A stretch of DNA of 64,000 nucleotides from Dirofilaria immitis (GCA_024305405.1 JAKNDB010000109.1:6138001-6202000), one strand, 5' to 3'; positions 1 through 13,879 are shown, counted from the stretch's first letter. Made by a program: numbers and translations. The notes: a model not told the origin generated them from the sequence alone.

Positions 1-295
1 TAATCTCTTATTTGCAAATCTCACATACAATAATGAGAAAAAGCCTTCGAATCTCATACAATTGTGAAATAATGTTTCTGAGAAAATAATTCCGTCTCAT
101 GTAATTTACGTCGTTATAAAGATCTTTCGTTTTATCGAAATTATTCGTCTTCCTCGCCGTAATCTACGTAAATATTTTCATTTTATTCTGTGTATCATAT
201 TATCACTGTATTGTATAGTTCAATAATCCAACTACTGAGTAAATATTTTCTCTCCGGTTCCTCACGACAACTAGTAACAAAACAAGTTTTTCCCA
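1..295 (+). repeat. Left arm of a long inverted repeat
   Basis: This stretch matches the reverse complement of 10387-10733 almost base for base, apart from about 50 extra bases in the right copy near 10570-10620. It begins at the very first base of the window, so it may extend further left. Both copies carry the same short open frame, which has no recognisable product. The similarity stops sharply at 295, after the shared TCCCA. It may be two inverted copies of one dispersed repeat or the ends of a large inverted structure; the sequence does not decide. Confidence 0.9.
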
Positions 296-3200
296 TAAAA
301 ATAAATAAAATTTTTTTCTCTACAGCATTTATTATTATAAAAATGAGTGCTATACAATGGGATATAAAATATTTGTGCAAAATATTAATGACTAATTAAC
401 GTCGACAGTATTAATTGTGTAGTGAAAAAATCCTACCTGTTTCAAGTGTCTGCAAAGCATTCATCGTACCAAAAAGTATAAAAGTTAGCTGCAATTTTGT
501 TAATACAATAGAACTTAGTAATATATGACAAAAGCATTGCACAACGAGGTAATGGACGGAAATAATGAAGCGATACAAATCAATAACTACCAAATGCATC
601 AATACGTAGAGAGCTCAAATAAACTGCAAAATATATTAAGCGGAGAGGCAGGAGAAGCGGTTCTCCTACTTGATACTGAATTGTTGTGAAAGATCGAACA
701 AATAAAGAATATAAGAGTTTTTCTATGTTTTTTGATTTGTACTATTTTATCATAGAAGGCACAATAAAAAAATCTTTAGCTGAAAGACTAAAACTCTTAA
801 AACTCTTATGGAAGAAGAAAAATAGTTTCTCTTTTATGTCTTCTATCGCAAAAAAAATAATTCTCTTTTTGGGAATGCTATAAATTATTCTTAAGCAAAA
901 AAATAATGATTAGCTGTCGATCAATATGAAGATACACGGCACATATAGGGCATGATTAGCTCTGGAAATTTATATCAAATTTAACTTTGGATTGGGATCG
1001 ACTCTCAAAACGTCCTCCAACCTTTGAATTTCTCACTCGAGTGTTCAAATTTTTAAAAATCATGAGAAATACTGAGAAAAGTTCAACGAAATGTATTTGT
1101 ACTATATCAGAAAACTATAACTGATAGTGGTATTTAATGATGATATGACATGAAAGTTGAAGAAAGTAAAAGAAAGAAATGAATTACTGAAAGGGTTTGT
1201 GATTATGATATTTTAATAAGGAATCCTATTAGAATTAATATTGAAGAACATAATAATCAGTGACACAGTTGAAACTTTCGTGAAAATAGAGCTTAATGAA
1301 CATGACACGTCGCGAGATTTGAAGACTTGAAAATTCTAATGCATTCTGTTTGTAATAATAAGCAATTCAATTATTTGATTAAAGCAGCTAACAAATGAAT
1401 GTGAAGAAACTTTTCTAAATTTAATCAAACAGTATCAATGGCGCATCATCGTCGAGAAAATCAGAAGATCCTAGAATTATAATGGAATTATGAAGTGGAC
1501 TGAATAATTTTCAAATCACAAAATCAAATCTTTCTTTTAAGCAAGAAGCAAAAACTTCACACTTTAATAGGATTTCTTTGCTTGGTCATGCTACTATTAA
1601 AACTGATCAGGCAAAAACTATAAAATGAGAATACAAAAGGACGAATTACTAGAATCTAAATTAACAGATGTTTACTTGGAAAGTGAACAGTAATGGAACA
1701 GAAAATCGAAATACAGTGGTTTCAAAAATAAGAATTCATTGCACGCATTTAGAACATTTAGAACAGAATATGGTAAGAATTAGGAACTTCTGCAAACAAA
1801 AGTGTCCAAATGAAACCAACAAACGGTTAGTTCCACGATTCGATCAAATATGAGATCAGAGATGCAAGGCTCTAATATATTTATAGAAACATTATGTTGT
1901 AATTCGCAGTACTTAAATGAGAAACCAAACAATGATCCTTTTACACAAAACGACTCAATGAAATCCGTCAATTTAAGGCAAGGCAACTTTTGGTGCATCC
2001 GGAGACAATTAAATCCAGTTTTTCTAGTGACATAAGACTTACAGACAACTGAATTAAGCTAACATATATTATGGTGATAACAGACTTACGATTTGATGTC
2101 ATGCACTCGTCGAGCACGTTGGAAACCAGGACTAAAATAAAGATAAGCACATAAATTAAAGAAAAAAATTAGGAGAATAAAAAAACAAAACTTAGGCAAA
2201 AGTGATGAATATTCAAGAAAGCAGTAAACGATGGATAAGAATGACAAGAGTTAACTTTTAACTAAGATTAATAACTTTATTAGAATATTATGAACGGATA
2301 TGTGGAAAGCGACTCTTTCTAAAAATAATTTGATTGTAATACACGATCCAAATTTTTTTGGTTCTTCCAATATAAAATAAAGAGTTGATCATCTCGGGTC
2401 ACGAATCACGAATAATATAATTTTGAGACAATCAGGAGGCACAGACTATAGTGTAAAGTGAAGTTAAATCAGAAGTCTTACGATAATAGCTCCTTTACGA
2501 AGTATAGTAATTATATGATAATTCTCTAAAATTAACTCATTAAGAAATCAATCGAAAAAGAAACAAAATGGTCGGAATAATCAATTATCTTAGTATATAA
2601 TCGATATTAGCCACTTAATTGTTGCTGCAAAAAATTGAATCGAATGAAAAATGTTGCTCATTTCTCTATGATAGATCAAAAAAGTAAAAGTGATATCGCC
2701 TTTAGTTCAAGATCCTGCTAAACCTAGAAGTTGAATGCATCAGTTTAACCTTAAAGTATATCATAACATATCAAATGAACTTTAAAATCAAGTTGTCAAC
2801 AGTATGTCTGATGTCGATGGATGGAGATAGAATGACGGTTAAACAGTTGAAGATATTTCCATTAGACTAAAATTATCCAGTAGGATCTCAATCTCGCTGA
2901 GATCTGTCTAAATCAACTGATATTCAAACTAATCAGTATATCATCTCGCTTTATCAGTATATCAACTAATCTATGATATTTTTTTATTGTTGAGATTCGT
3001 AATGTGAAAGTAATTCAGTAATCATCTAATAATACCACTAATGCGAACCGCAACTCTGATCCGTGATGATGGCTGTATTGTTAATCACCTCTTACTGTCA
3101 TTGACGTTCATTTTCTGTTTACATCTCACACTCATAGAATTAATCCAAAGAGCAGAGAAGAGAATATTCATGAAATATTTATGAGAGTTAGACAAAGTAG

Positions 3201-3981
3201 TTAATCCATTTTTGCGACTTTGCCTTATGAATACAATTTTGAATAACTGTACAGAATTGGATGAGATGCTGTATGTGGCACATTGCGTAATACTACGAAC
3301 ATTAAATTAAAAATTTTATCCGTTAAACAAATGCATAATCCATCATAAAAATGATGAGCTTGTTGTGAGACCGTTAAGAGATCAAGAATGGCAAAGTTAT
3401 AAGTAAGGACAACAACAGTGTGAAAACAGTAGATAGAGTTTAACAAATGGATAAGGTAAGATGATTGGAATTTATATTTGTATTCAAATTAAGACATCAC
3501 CGAGAATTTTAAGAAAACAATTTCATCAAATGGTTTTTCTACGAACTTTTCTGATTTCGAAATTTTTCTTTCCTTCCTACATCAAATTCAGACAGATTCC
3601 AATATATGAATCAAAAAATTTTCTAACATTATTTGGATCATAGGCTGCTCAGCAAGAAAGCACAGAATACATTCACACATGAACATCTTGGAAAAAGAAA
3701 AGGTTTATTACTGATTGACCAAACTGGAAAATTCTGCAAGCGGGTTAATGTAAAAGTCATGAACAAGATGTGTTAGAAACCACGTATTGCTTAGTAAAAA
3801 ATTTGATTAATACATACAAGAAAAAATTAAATATATTTCTTTTTTTTTTTATTTAGACTGGTTTCACATGTCGGATGGGAAAGCAATACTGAAAAAATGC
3901 ATATCAGAGTTCTTCAAATTAAAACTAATCCTCGGACTTTTTACGAATTGTACCAGTCTGCTAGTTCATGGAACAATAGAA
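296..3981. other. Stretch without a recognisable gene
   Basis: Only short open frames with many stops are visible. Around 990-1080 there is a short plus-strand frame resembling a retroelement gag-like segment, with a P-P-T-F-E-F-L pattern, too weak to call. AT-rich filler otherwise. A T run at 3839-3851 precedes the end of the importin-alpha-like gene. Confidence 0.4.
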
Positions 3982-6900
3982 TCAATCATTAGAATGCGAG
4001 ATTTTCATTTGAGCATCGCTAGCTTCTGCAACCACACAAATTTCAGTTGTCAAGTATCCTGAACTTTGAATATGCAATGCTTCTCTTTCTGCACGACTGT
4101 TTTCATCAGAATCTGTTTCCACGTCTAAATAAAGAGTGCGCATTTCGCAAGCCAGCTGATTAATCAAAATATTTTGACTAGTAAGTTCGATAAATTCTAC
4201 GATATACTCGTAAGCGTTCGATTCCTGAAAAACAAGGAAAACGACTGTTATAATTGCTCAAAAAAAGAAAAATATAATTTTTTTTCTGGAACTGCAAAAG
4301 AATTATTTTTGGCAAAATATTTGAGGTGAAGATATTGCAGAATGTAAAAACTTAAAAACGAACTTTGAGTAAAGCTTTTGCTTGTTGCAGTTGAAAGTAA
4401 GCTTGTAGATCAGAACATGCTTTCAACAGAGAGTGTATTAGGGCAATAGAGCATGCGATATGTTCATTGTTTGAGCTCTTGAGAATGTTACACATTATTT
4501 TGATGTGTTGCCGGATTAGCCACTTTTATTGCTTGTCTGGGTTTCCAGATCTCATTCAACAATCGCAACGTAACGCAAGCCTCATCTTTAAAATTTGGCG
4601 CGCCCTAGAAAATTCTGATTTCATTAAATTCATCAAATTCATTATAATCCAACTGTTTGGCATAATTACGGGTTTTGTTTAGATCGCACTTATTTAGTTA
4701 ATTCTATAATATTTCTACTGTTCTAGAAAATAAGCTGTGAAAGTCAACCTGATGAATTTCAAATAAAACAATGGTACATTAAGTAAAAGCAATCATATCC
4801 ATTCTTTGGACGAAGGTTGCTTTTGAAGTCCACACTTTTCATTACAAAGTTTTTGTAAGAAATATAATAATTTTAGCACTTGATGCCTTAATGGATAAAA
4901 TGAATACAATGTCAAGAATTCCAAGAAAAGTCGACTGGTATTTTTACGGTAACTTTAGTCAAACAATGTGTTTCAAAGAATGTGGTATTCTTTATGATTT
5001 ATCTTACTGGTGAGATTTTTTACTTCATTCTCATGGAGACCTGCTATCCTGCATTTTATCCAGAACATCTGAATACAGTGTAACTTACTTCATCTAGAAG
5101 TTCAAGAAGTAATAGCACAAGTCCAGAATTCACTATGGATCCCACATGTTTAATGTATTTTTTTGAGACAGAAGATTCTTAAGAATTAAACAGGCTTCAA
5201 AATCGAACTCTGGAGCTGAATGACGCTCGAGAAGAGGCATGATTTTTTGATTAGTCCCATGCGAAGAAGCGTCTAAAATTAAGTCGTTTTTCAAACAAAC
5301 TTAAAAGAAAGATCACCTGTCAAAAAAATATTCTCATGCTTTTGCCTCCACAATTTTGTCCGATTTCACCACAATTGATTAAAAATAATGTACTTAAATT
5401 CTTATCTCTGTTGACTATAACTTAGAGGATCTATTGAATAAGCTCAAAAGTAATGCTGAAGAAATTTACATATAACATTACTTGATAAAAGCAAAAGTAA
5501 AGCAGTCATATAAAAAACTTGTGAAAAGATTCATTTTTATTTTTCAAAATCAAAAAATTACATCAGTGTTGTTGCTATGTTGTTTCACGAAATATCCAAC
5601 GATGAAAAATGCAGCTCTAGCTTCATCTTCAATTGCACTGTCGAAGAATTGCAGAATAATCTCCACATAGCTATTTTCAAACGTGATAATAGAATCTTCA
5701 TTACTAACGACTTCAAACACAACATCCAAAACAACTGAACGGATTTTTCGTCCTAAATAATGAATTATCAATTCCAGAAAGAGAAATTATAGTGTGAATA
5801 ACACTGCACAAATGGACACCAAATATTACCACTGCAGATTTCTACCTCTGCATGACATTAAGATATAATAAGGATTGACCGTAGCGCAATAATATGAGAC
5901 AAAACGAAACATTAGAAGAACTAATAACAAACTAATACTAGAAGAACGGTCTTTTGTTCACTGATTAGGTTTAGATAGAATAAGCTTTGACCAACCCAAC
6001 GAGTAGATGATGAGTTTATCTTCACAATAAACATAGAGTTATAGGAATCTAAAAAACCAAATGAACTTAAAACAAAACTCATTCAACACAACATATTTGT
6101 TTTATCAATCTTGATAACCAATTTTACAAAAAAGCAAAAGAAACCTCATGTAGCAAAAAAAACGAGCGCTGCTTGCTACAGATCTCAAGATAAATTCTGG
6201 AATGGGTTTATGGTAGCACAAGTTTCGCAGGAAGAAGGCAACTGAACGTATGAATTCAAGCGACATCTCACGATAATGCTCACAAACCAGTAATTGTGTT
6301 ACACGTAAAGAATCGCAAGCAGCAATATAATCCCGTAGAACAGAACTCTTGACAACTATATTTGAGCACGCTTCAATGCCCTGAACATTTGAGAGCAACA
6401 TTCAGCTTTGCATTGCAGACCAAAAACTCATTATACAAAACCATGAGAATAAAATTCGTTTGTTCAAAATTTCTCTGAAATAATAGTAGGTAGCATCGAT
6501 CCAGGTGCTGCACATATGTGAATAACTCTGAATATTTAATGTTTTGAAACGATCTACAGAGTAGAAGCGTCTATACCTCTTGAACGATTAAAAAACATCC
6601 CGTTTAAGTACAGCTGTGATTCCTTGCTTTAGTCCCCGCGATATCAAACTTCTTAACTGTTCTTCTTTCATGCATTTTGCAATTACCGACAGAGCGTGTA
6701 TGGCGTAATACTGGATATAAACATTCTGTAAAATAAATTATTACTTGTACTCAGCGAAGAATTCCTGCAAATCATGGACTATATAAAATGAATCTTTTTC
6801 ATTCCTTTATCCTTTATCAAAAATTCTTTTTCAGTGAAAAAGATGAAGCAACACCTTGAATTGCATTCCTTCAATCAAAATTATGTCTAATCCTTCATAA

Positions 6901-7492
6901 CGTATTTCGTCAATTGGGGTTCGTAGTTATCTACGAGGATATTGAGAAGCTGGAGACTATTTCGGATACTTTCCATTGTTGGTTTTGACGTCCGCAGTAT
7001 ATCCATAATTTCTTCCACGCTTGGTTTGTTACATGAAATAAAAAGCATTCGAAAAAGAAACAAAACGGGATAATATTGAGAAGTAATCTTGGAGTCTTCC
7101 AAAGGATTGATATCATATTAGCGAGCCAAACTAGGAATGGAATAAACTGAAATTCCAAACTTAGACTTGATACAACCAGTATCCTCAAGGATTTAATAAT
7201 TCCAATGCTCCCGACGATTTAAAGAAAAAGATAATCCTCAACCTATGGCCAGCTTTACTACGGTTAACAGTTTAAAAAAAAACGCACTGGTGGACTGTTT
7301 CGGCTTAAGACATGTGAGACAGTTCACAGCTCGAGCTGAACAGTGGAGATGAGAGCTCTCACCATCACTTTGCGTTTCGTTGTCGGATATCTCATCTTGG
7401 TAAGACGTCTTACGGAATATGACCCGATCCCGCTGTTTAGCGTGTTGTTTCCGTTTTCCTTTTCGAGTCGTTCGTTTTCTTTGCTTGCCCAT
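3982..7492 (-). CDS. Importin-alpha-like armadillo protein (divergent, several frame breaks)
   Basis: Importin alpha carries NLS cargo into the nucleus with importin beta. Likely minus-strand exons: 7363-7492, 6855-7146, 6597-6725, 6145-6380, 5562-5752, 5089-5272, about 4367-4526, and 3982-4224. Exon 1 starts at ATG 7492 and is very rich in Lys/Arg, like an importin-beta-binding (IBB) domain. Later exons read as armadillo helices: AIHALSVIAKCM, RSVAFFLRNLCYHKPIP and FEACLILKNLL match the family patterns AAWALTNIASGT and RNVTWTLSNLCR. The order of helices along the gene is also right. The gene ends in an acidic tail with stop at 3982. Oddities are an in-frame TAA near 7116 and frame shifts near 6895 and at the T7 run 5158-5164. 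It could be a fast-evolving germline importin alpha like nematode IMA-1, or a decaying copy. Exon edges are approximate. Confidence 0.62.
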
Positions 7493-10386
7493 AATTTATT
7501 TCTTTCTCAATAAATGAAAAAGTGCAGGTAGAAAAACGGAGAAGAGTTCTTTAGGTTCGTATTATGTATTCGTACGTTGCTGAACGCCAATTCAAATAAT
7601 TTGAGACAGTTTATTCAAACATCCTGCGCTTAAGTTTTATAACTTTCCAGTAAAAGGGGAATCAACTTTAACATGGATTTTTTCGCATTCAAACTAACCG
7701 CGTTGGTGGCTTCATACAATTACTCAGGGTTGTCATGAAAGATACTTTAAGGCTGCAGAAATAAACATGCCTCCCTCTCTAGAATACATCTGATCATTTC
7801 AGAAACTTAAAATTCCCATAGTATCAATACTAGCATGAAGTGACGAATCATGCTGCAATTATTATAACGGAAATTCTGAAAACAAAACTCGCGGCAGCCA
7901 TACCACTACAATACTTGCAAAGTAGTATCCAGGCTTTTCCAAATTACATGTAAAACTTGCAAATCTTAATTTTTCTGCACTTTTGTCCAAATATTGAAGA
8001 AATTGTCATTTGAAATATTAAAAAATGGAACTGTTAGAAAATTTCTTCATAAATGGAATTTCGAATTCATTCCACCACGGAATCTACCAAGCTAACAAAT
8101 ATTCATATGAAGAAAAAAAAGTACAAAAAGTGGATGCTCTACTGACTAGTTAACAGAATCCGTAAGACTTTGAGCAATTTTAGGTCACTGGAGAGAGTCA
8201 GGACATACAGTTGACCATTCTGCAAACTTGCACGTAGCTAATCGATAAATTCAGCATTATTGGAGACTGTGTGTTGAGTAATCACGCAGTACCGGAGTAC
8301 TCTGAATTTGCTTTTAATGCACTTCCGATAGGTATTTCTCGAGTTTTCCGGAAGTCCCAGGCTATTTCTACACAGCACTCTATCATATTCCCACATGTAC
8401 GAGGACCGTTTGCAATGATGCAAAGCTATTAACACTACATCTTCCATTCAGAACTATCCACGAAATTTTGGACTCTCTTTTTGCATACCTGCTCTCTCCG
8501 CAGATGTTTTCAAATGGATGGAATATCAACGGATTTATGGTAATATTTTATTAAAATTGACATGACGAATATGGATAGAATATTTATTTCGAGAATCAAT
8601 AATTGCAGGGAGAACTGAATAGTACTTTTGAACGCTCTGAATGTTTTCTCCAATTAATTTCGACTTTGGCAGATTATGCGCTGAATTATTTCGAAGACCA
8701 CTTTCTAAGATTCGTTTTTATTTTCTTGAATTTTCGACGTTTATAAGTTATTGGCGAAAACGTACATTGTTTTCATTTGTTATTCTTAACGGGATTAGAG
8801 AAAGTTTGAGATTGGTTCCGGATAAGGCTGATCTGATGCGTAACATTTAAGCAGCCATGCATGCATCGCATATCGTGATATCTATCACCCGTCATTTCCC
8901 ATTCACTTAATTTGTTCAGTGAATTACCTCGTAAATTTGTGGTTTAAGCAAGAGCGGAATCTGTTTTGATAACTGACTGATCTCGTTAATGAACTATATG
9001 ATTCGTGACTTTGCATGTAAACAATAATGCATATGTTGATTTTAGCGGTGTGTTTTCGAAAAAGAGATGAATCATCTCCTCTCCCCGTTGTCGAAAAAGA
9101 AAAGATTCAGGGTAATTTTTCTTCACTTCTATTATCCAAATTAATATTAAGTAATCGTTCTTGAATTTAACTCTGATAAAAATTCTAATAACTCTGAAAT
9201 TATACAATTTAAAGGCATATCCATTTCAAAACCTTCAAGCGTAATTTCAAAGACGCCAGTGTGCATTATAAGCCTTGCAGAAAGTTATCTTTTTCAAGAG
9301 CATTCAATTTTCAACTTTTTGTTAGGCATGTTGACAAAGTGTAATATAGATTACAAAACGAAACCTAAAACATTTTGTGATTGCCTGATAGATGTTGAGA
9401 AACCCCACGACATGCTTCGAGTTCCGGTTCGTTGGCCTCACGAAATAAGCTTATCATCTTCCTGAAGTGACAACCAGTTGATTTCTCTCCAAATTTTTTA
9501 ACTGAAAGTATTTAAGAATTTGATACAATTTCAATTCCAGGAAATGAAAAAAATGTATGCAAACAATATAATCACGAGTAGAAAACATTAATTCCAGCAT
9601 AATCTTGTTTGCCACTCATCTTTTAAACAATTGATACATTTAAATATATATATATATAAAGGAAGATAACATACAATACCTATAATCAAAGAAATCGCCA
9701 TTCAAATTTTATCGTTATCATTACTTATTTCTGAGATGTTTAATCTATCGTTTTTTTAATGACTCATCGGCGATTTCGTGCACCACTAAAATTATGACTA
9801 TGAATGAATAAGTGAACCAAAACAGATCGATTGATTATGGCTAAAAATTATTCTGCTCTTTCAATAAGTTCTGCCGAGCAGGATCAAGTCACCGCTATGT
9901 TGATGATTTTTCAATTGAACCAGTGCTCTTAGATATTAGATTCAGCGCTTAACTATTCTACGACGTCTAACAAATTATGGTCTGGAGCAGATTACATTTC
10001 AGAAGCTTTAAAAAAGACACATGATCTAATATACGCTTTACTGAATATTATGCCAGCACTCATCAAATTTAGCGACACAATTGTCAGCTCTTTCTGCACA
10101 ATACTCTAAGCGAGCATTGCTGGCACCTCAACTGTATCATTTACTGCTGTTCGTTTAGGCTTTTTGTGCATTGTTCGGAGCTAATTGTTAAGTTTGTATA
10201 TGACATACTACTACTATAATGTTTTTATCCGATGCCGATAAATAGTGAATCTTGCAGTATGCGGATCGATTTTTTTTAAATCAAACAAATCCATTTTACA
10301 TAAAACTGATAATACTAAAATTCTACTACTGACTTCGTAATATATACCGTGGCATTCGTAGAACATTCTGGTGATAGTTCCTGGTG
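7493..10386. other. Stretch without a recognisable gene
   Basis: No exon chain with convincing protein similarity was found. Short frames at 8238-8447 (minus) and 8641-8850 (plus) have no family features. A (TA)n-like run lies at about 9646-9657. The first ~150 bases upstream of 7492 would hold the promoter of the importin-alpha-like gene; no clear motif was seen. Confidence 0.35.
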
Positions 10387-10733
10387 TGGGAAAAACTTGT
10401 TTTGTTACTAGTTGTCGTGAGGAACCGGAGAGAAAATATTTACTCAGTAGTTGGATTATTGAACTATACAATACAGTGATAATATGATACACAGAATAAA
10501 ATGAAAATATTTACGTAGATTACGGCGAGGAAGACGAATAATTTCGATAAAACGAAAGATCTTTATAACGGATCTTAGCAGTACATATATATCGCACACA
10601 CGTGGCCTGGGGCTTACAATATTACGTAAATTACATGAGACGGAATTATTTTCTCAGAAACATTATTTCACAATTGTATGAGATTCGAAGGCTTTTTCTC
10701 ATTATTGTATGTGAGATTTGCAAATAAGAGATT
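10387..10733 (-). repeat. Right arm of a long inverted repeat
   Basis: This is the reverse-complement partner of 1-295. It holds an internal insertion of about 50 bases (near 10570-10620) absent from the left copy. Its outer edge at 10733 sits directly before the decayed BEL/Pao element. Confidence 0.9.
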
Positions 10734-11324
10734 AGCTGACAAATGTGATAACCTTTGTGTAAGGAAGAAACCATGCTAGTCAAACGATATTAAGCCAATC
10801 GGAAAAAACCAATCCAGGAATCAAAAGTGATTGTTGTTTAAAGAGAGAAACAATGACAAACACATGTATAGATCCAACAGTGCCCATGAACATAGCAACT
10901 GTTGCAACGATGTAAACATGCCGATGCCCACTAATGCTAGAAAATAGTGAGCGAGCCTCAATTTAAAAGGTCAAACCATTCTCTGGAAAAATTCACGTCA
11001 CATACCAGCATATTGACAACACAATATCAACAGTCCGAGTGATCAATTTCTTTTTTTAACATTAACAAAAGTTACACGAATTACTTTACAATAGAACAGA
11101 TGGAGAAAATGTGGATAGTTAAGAACCAAGTGAGAGGAACTCATTCAGTCTAGGAAATATAGCCTCGTTCCTTTTCTTTATTCCCAACCTGTTTTTGAAA
11201 AGAACGATTAATTTTTGTATACATGAAATGAAAACGACTCATAAAAATTCTCTATCAACAATTTCCATACTTCACTAGGTAAGAGAAAACCTTTCACAAC
11301 AAATTTTTGTGTTCGTAGTGAGAT

Positions 11325-11893
11325 ATGTCTATAATTACATCAGATCAACTAATCAAGAAAAAGATCCTAAGGCATCTCAGTGAAGCAGAAAAACTCGATC
11401 TATCACCGAAATCTGCCAAGAGAAGAATTACGACAACAGTACAAGGTCAAGAAACGGATTATCAAGGAGGAAATCAAGTGCTTCCAACTCTACATTGGTG
11501 TGCTTGAATCAACTAATCAAAATTGGCTAAGACTTATTCAAAGCATGGCAACACGTAAAAGAAAAAAAATATGCGGAATGGTCGATGATGAAAAACGTAT
11601 TTTACATTTAATAAATAGTGGAAAAGAAACCACCATTAAAACCACCATTACTTTAAATATTCATCTTGATGATTTCGTGCTAGCAGCGTTGGAAAAAAGT
11701 GGAAGTTAAAAGGAGGATAATTCTTAAATCTTTCTTTCGAATAGGAGGAGAGAACCTTCTTCTATTTTTGGGCTTATATGATATTATAAACACAATATCG
11801 TGCTTATACAAGGGTCTGAATCAAATGCTTAATATACAGGAATATCAGACAACACGAGTACAGAAAATCAAAGAATACGAACAAATATCTTAA
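11325..11893 (+). pseudogene. BEL/Pao gag-like remnant
   Basis: Overlapping short frames (11325-11507, 11380-11709, 11699-11893) read as one broken, Lys/Glu/Gln-rich helical protein placed just after the left LTR remnant. The best piece holds LRQQYKVKKRIIKEEIK, typical of the helical start of gag in this group. It is broken by at least two frame shifts. Assignment rests mainly on position and composition. Confidence 0.55.
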
Positions 11894-12364
11894 TGTTTAC
11901 TGATAGGTCTTGTCTTTCTTTTGGGTCTTCGTTCTTTCGTATAACCAGTGCTATTTCTCATGCCTTTGAACTGTGATCCCTGTTACGTCGAATTGTTCTC
12001 CGAACTGTCGAACTGTATTTTGACTATCAGATCGAATTTGACTATAGTTGAGTAACTGGTTCTGCTTAACCGTCGAGTTGAACTTGAGTTGTCGTTGAGC
12101 AACTGATCCTAAAAACAGAACAAGAAACCTGGACTCCAACTACAACAATTTTTGACAGAATTAGTTCAAAAATGAAGTAGTCAGTCTTCTGACTACTCGC
12201 CAAGTCCTCTATAGGGAAAAAGGATCTATAAAGTAAGGAGAAACTTTTGCCTCAGTTACAACAAATCGAAAGGGACTTGAATTAAACACAAATCAAAAAA
12301 ACCGCCAAAGGTAATAATCAAAAAAATCCTACGCGTTTTGTAATAAGAAACATCGAGATATCGA

Positions 12365-12562
12365 ATGTCAAACCTATCCAACACTCAAACAACGAATGGA
12401 ATGTTTGAGAAAAACAATCCATGTATTAATTGTCTCCAAAAAGGACATGCATCAAATAAATCAACTGGAAATAACATTTATGCTTTCATTGGAAAGATTC
12501 ACATAGCAGTGCGTTGTATCATTTCAAATACAAAAAAGCTCACAAATCGCTGTTCAAATTAA
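12365..12562 (+). pseudogene. Gag zinc-knuckle remnant
   Basis: A 65-codon frame contains C-I-N-C-L-Q-K-G-H, the first half of a CCHC-like nucleocapsid knuckle; the final Cys is not in register, so the finger is broken. It lies between gag-like and protease-like segments, as expected for a BEL/Pao polyprotein. Confidence 0.5.
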
Positions 12563-12939
12563 GAAAAATTTCGACGATGATAACGAACTCAATAATCGAA
12601 AAAAGAAATTCACAAAAGTAAGAAAGAAATTCACAGAGTAACGAGTCATATTTTTATGTAATGAAATCAATGCAGTCAATTCAAAAAATAACCGAAAATT
12701 TCAACATTTTTCATGTCTAATGATTTAGGAAATCAATTGAATCTTCAAAAAATCGGTGAATAGGAATTAGGAATCGTTTCATTTGGTAACAAAACACTAA
12801 AGACATGTTTTATAGCCAATGCAGAAATCGGAGTCAAAGTTGGAAAAAGGAAATTATACTACAAAATCAATTGCTGTTCGTAGAAAAGAAAGAGTAATCA
12901 TTTGGCCTTGAGAGTTGCTAGAAACAACCTGATTACTAA

Positions 12940-13060
12940 TCCGGGATAACTGTTGCTTTAAATTTACTCATTTAGATGGGATTCAGAATCTAAATTCTGG
13001 ATTTTTCTTAGTTCACACAAAAGTTGGACCGATGATAGCAGGAAGTGGGTGAATATAAAT
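12940..13060 (+). pseudogene. BEL/Pao aspartic-protease-region remnant
   Basis: Reading through 12958-13049 gives a short segment with H-L-D-G-I-Q and G-P-M-I-A-G-S-G, resembling the region between protease and reverse transcriptase in filarial BEL/Pao proteins. Stops on either side show decay. The catalytic DTG itself is not visible here. Confidence 0.5.
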
Positions 13061-13294
13061 GAACTCTACACCTACAACGAGACATCTGTAGAACTGACAT
13101 GAATTGCAAATGCCGTCAGTACTCCATGAATAAATCAATTTTGGAAGCTAGAACTAATAGGCATTCAAGAATAACGTAACATTAGACGAGATAAAAAGTA
13201 GTACAACGTACCACTAAGAAAGAAGATTAAATCTGTTGCCAAGGAAAGACTCAAGGTCAAATTAAAGGATAATTATGGTCTTTGTTTCGGTCGA

Positions 13295-13870
13295 TTGAAA
13301 TCGCTAATCAGAAGACTCCAGATGATACTCAGTCGATATAGTGGAATAATTCAGGAACAATTCCAATCCAACATAATTGAAGAAGTATCGCTCGACATGA
13401 ATAAAATTGATATTATTTATGATTTATCTTATCCCAAAGTACTGACACCTAGCAAATTAACGACAAAATTAAGAATCGTTTGTGATGCATCAGCCTATTA
13501 TAAAGGAATGAAAGATTTAAAGAATGTTTTATATTGTGGACATACAACGTTCCGCAATTTAATCGATGTATTGTCTCGTTTCCGAAATATAGAAAAAGTG
13601 ATAGTAGCTAACATATTCCTCCAATCGATCAGGAAAAACTGCGCTCGATTTCTTTGGTTGAAGGATATCCACGGGCAGATAAACGAAAATAATATATGTT
13701 TTATCATTTTAAGACAGTTTCACTTCAAGTTTTTTTGTTGCCCATTACGTTCAATTACCATGGGAATCATGGGAATCTGTTCTCGAAATAAGAAAAAATT
13801 TGTTTCAGAGATATTATTCGATCAGTGCCAAGACCATGCACTGGAAATTACATGTGGCCTGATAATATGA
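13295..13870 (+). pseudogene. BEL/Pao reverse transcriptase remnant
   Basis: A 191-codon open frame, the longest in the window, covers the start of a BEL/Pao reverse transcriptase. Diagnostic parts are LTPSKLTTKLRIVCDASA (family pattern TTKxRIVxDASA) at about residues 50-68, a block where the family reads NVIIADIEKAFLQ but this copy has lost the acidic DIEKA segment, and ARFLWLKDIHG. The first catalytic Asp is therefore missing and the YxDD-box region is not found, so it is inactive. The frame is long by chance preservation; the flanking polyprotein is broken. Confidence 0.85.
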
Positions 13871-13879
13871 TCCATCAAG

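Noticed and set aside
190..399. Open frame shared by both inverted-repeat arms as a gene
   Set aside because: It is identical in the two arms only because the DNA is; it diverges immediately outside them, is open on both strands and has no family features.
12176..12196. GTAGTCAG...CTGACTAC hairpin as a terminator
   Set aside because: An 8-bp stem in a eukaryotic retroelement remnant; no reason to treat it as functional.
13498..13707. Minus-strand frame over the RT remnant
   Set aside because: Shadow of the clear plus-strand reverse transcriptase frame.
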